Of a stretch of DNA of 47,689 nucleotides, positions 47,251-47,689 are shown in pieces. Numbering within the stretch: position 1 is the first letter of the stretch; every line of letters begins with the position of its first letter. The translations under genes were made by a program, and so were the position numbers. The DNA is from Desulfobacteraceae bacterium. Lineage in GTDB: Bacteria > Desulfobacterota > Desulfobacteria > Desulfobacterales > Desulfosarcinaceae. The stretch is from NCBI GenBank assembly GCA_003599575.1, contig QZKV01000131.1:1-47689 (forward strand), in the 5' to 3' direction. The notes under the pieces were generated by a model. That model did not search any database. It saw only the letters and a list, made by a program, of their open reading frames with translations, and was not told where the DNA came from.

Positions 47251-47689
47251 TTATAGGTATCGTTGGGGCAAACTTTTGATGATCAGCTCCGCCTCCCCGA
47301 CCATGCGGTCCACCAGCTCCTTTACGGTCGGCATATCGTCGATGCGCTGGGCGCATTCGCCGCCGGCATACATGGCCTTGCTCTCATCGCCGGCGAAGGT
47401 GGCGTTGATGCCTTCTCTTTCGAAATCCATCAATTCACGCGCAGCCTGGCTCGCGCCGTCGTCCGGAACACCGATAAAAACGCCGGGCGCTTTTACCAGG
47501 GTGTTTTCCATGTGCTTGACGCTGGCGGGCGTCTTGACCCAGCGCGCCGGTCCCACGAACCCGCGGGCCACCAGGGTGCCCCGATCGCCGGCTTTGACAA
47601 TTCCTTTTTTCCACAATTCGGCGAAGTCGCTCTCTTTGGTGGCCAGAAAGCGCGTGCCCATCTGCGCGCCGGCCGCTCCCAATGCCAAG
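47251..47689 (-). CDS. Nitronate monooxygenase-like FMN protein, 5' part beyond window
   Basis: The last 145 residues are seen. LGAAGAQMGTRFLATKES is the FMN-phosphate-binding loop region of nitronate monooxygenase/FabK-like TIM barrels, followed by the family's variable lid and C-terminal helix. The 5' end of the gene is off the right edge. It is transcribed just before the dehydratase gene and may belong to the same unit, but the reaction cannot be told from this fragment. Confidence 0.75.
   Translation of the reverse strand, partial: LALGAAGAQMGTRFLATKESDFAELWKKGIVKAGDRGTLVARGFVGPARWVKTPASVKHMENTLVKAPGVFIGVPDDGASQAARELMDFEREGINATFAGDESKAMYAGGECAQRIDDMPTVKELVDRMVGEAELIIKSLPQRYL

Overview
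The window looks like a piece of the chromosome of an anaerobic, high-GC, sulfate-reducing member of the Desulfobacterota (Desulfobacteria, Desulfosarcina/Desulfococcus-like). This is inferred from a complete Hmc-type transmembrane redox complex with a 16-haem cytochrome, a split ferredoxin-rich glutamate synthase, an acyl-CoA dehydrogenase resembling non-decarboxylating glutaryl-CoA dehydrogenases, and an oxygen-sensitive 4-hydroxybutyryl-CoA dehydratase homologue. I saw no tRNA, rRNA, insertion sequence, phage gene or CRISPR array.

Region 1 (1-14365) is a glutamine/nitrogen block. It holds glnE (minus strand, cut by the left edge), a three-gene glutamate synthase (amidotransferase; 2x[4Fe-4S]+FMN synthase; GXGXG domain fused to a GltD-like oxidoreductase and a C-terminal ferredoxin), carA, carB and purF. 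Three of these proteins are glutamine amidotransferases, and GlnE controls glutamine synthetase.

Region 2 (14366-20017) holds a cyclic-nucleotide-binding-domain protein overlapping a radical SAM gene, a small secreted protein behind a near-perfect sigma-54 promoter, a cytosolic relative of that protein that looks frameshifted, a possible small Cys protein, a DksA-type protein, an HU protein, and the glutaryl-CoA-dehydrogenase-like enzyme.

Region 3 (20225-32330, minus strand) is a 12-kb signalling operon: a hybrid-free histidine kinase with eleven PAS domains, a 1478-residue pseudokinase/AAA/GAF protein, a double receiver protein, and a REC-GAF-histidine kinase.

Region 4 (32331-38456) is mixed: a KamA-family radical SAM gene followed by a decayed second copy of its own 3' end, a divergent YchF/DUF933 NTPase, a coiled-coil LuxR regulator, a previously unlisted 47-residue six-cysteine protein with mirror-symmetric cysteine spacing, an unknown membrane protein, a MazG-like pyrophosphohydrolase and a small exported protein.

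Region 5 (38658-45523) is an Rrf2 regulator with a candidate operator, followed by hmcABCDEF. Electrons would move between periplasmic cytochromes and the membrane/cytoplasmic face through this complex. Region 6 (45661-47689, minus) holds the 4-hydroxybutyryl-CoA dehydratase homologue and the 3' part of a nitronate-monooxygenase-like gene.

The most striking non-coding theme is a set of intergenic inverted repeats built from short repeated units (6-7 nt). The unit sequence differs from place to place (ATCGGN, GTACTC, TTCGATG-like, AATTTGA, and others) while the architecture stays the same, often touching a stop codon.
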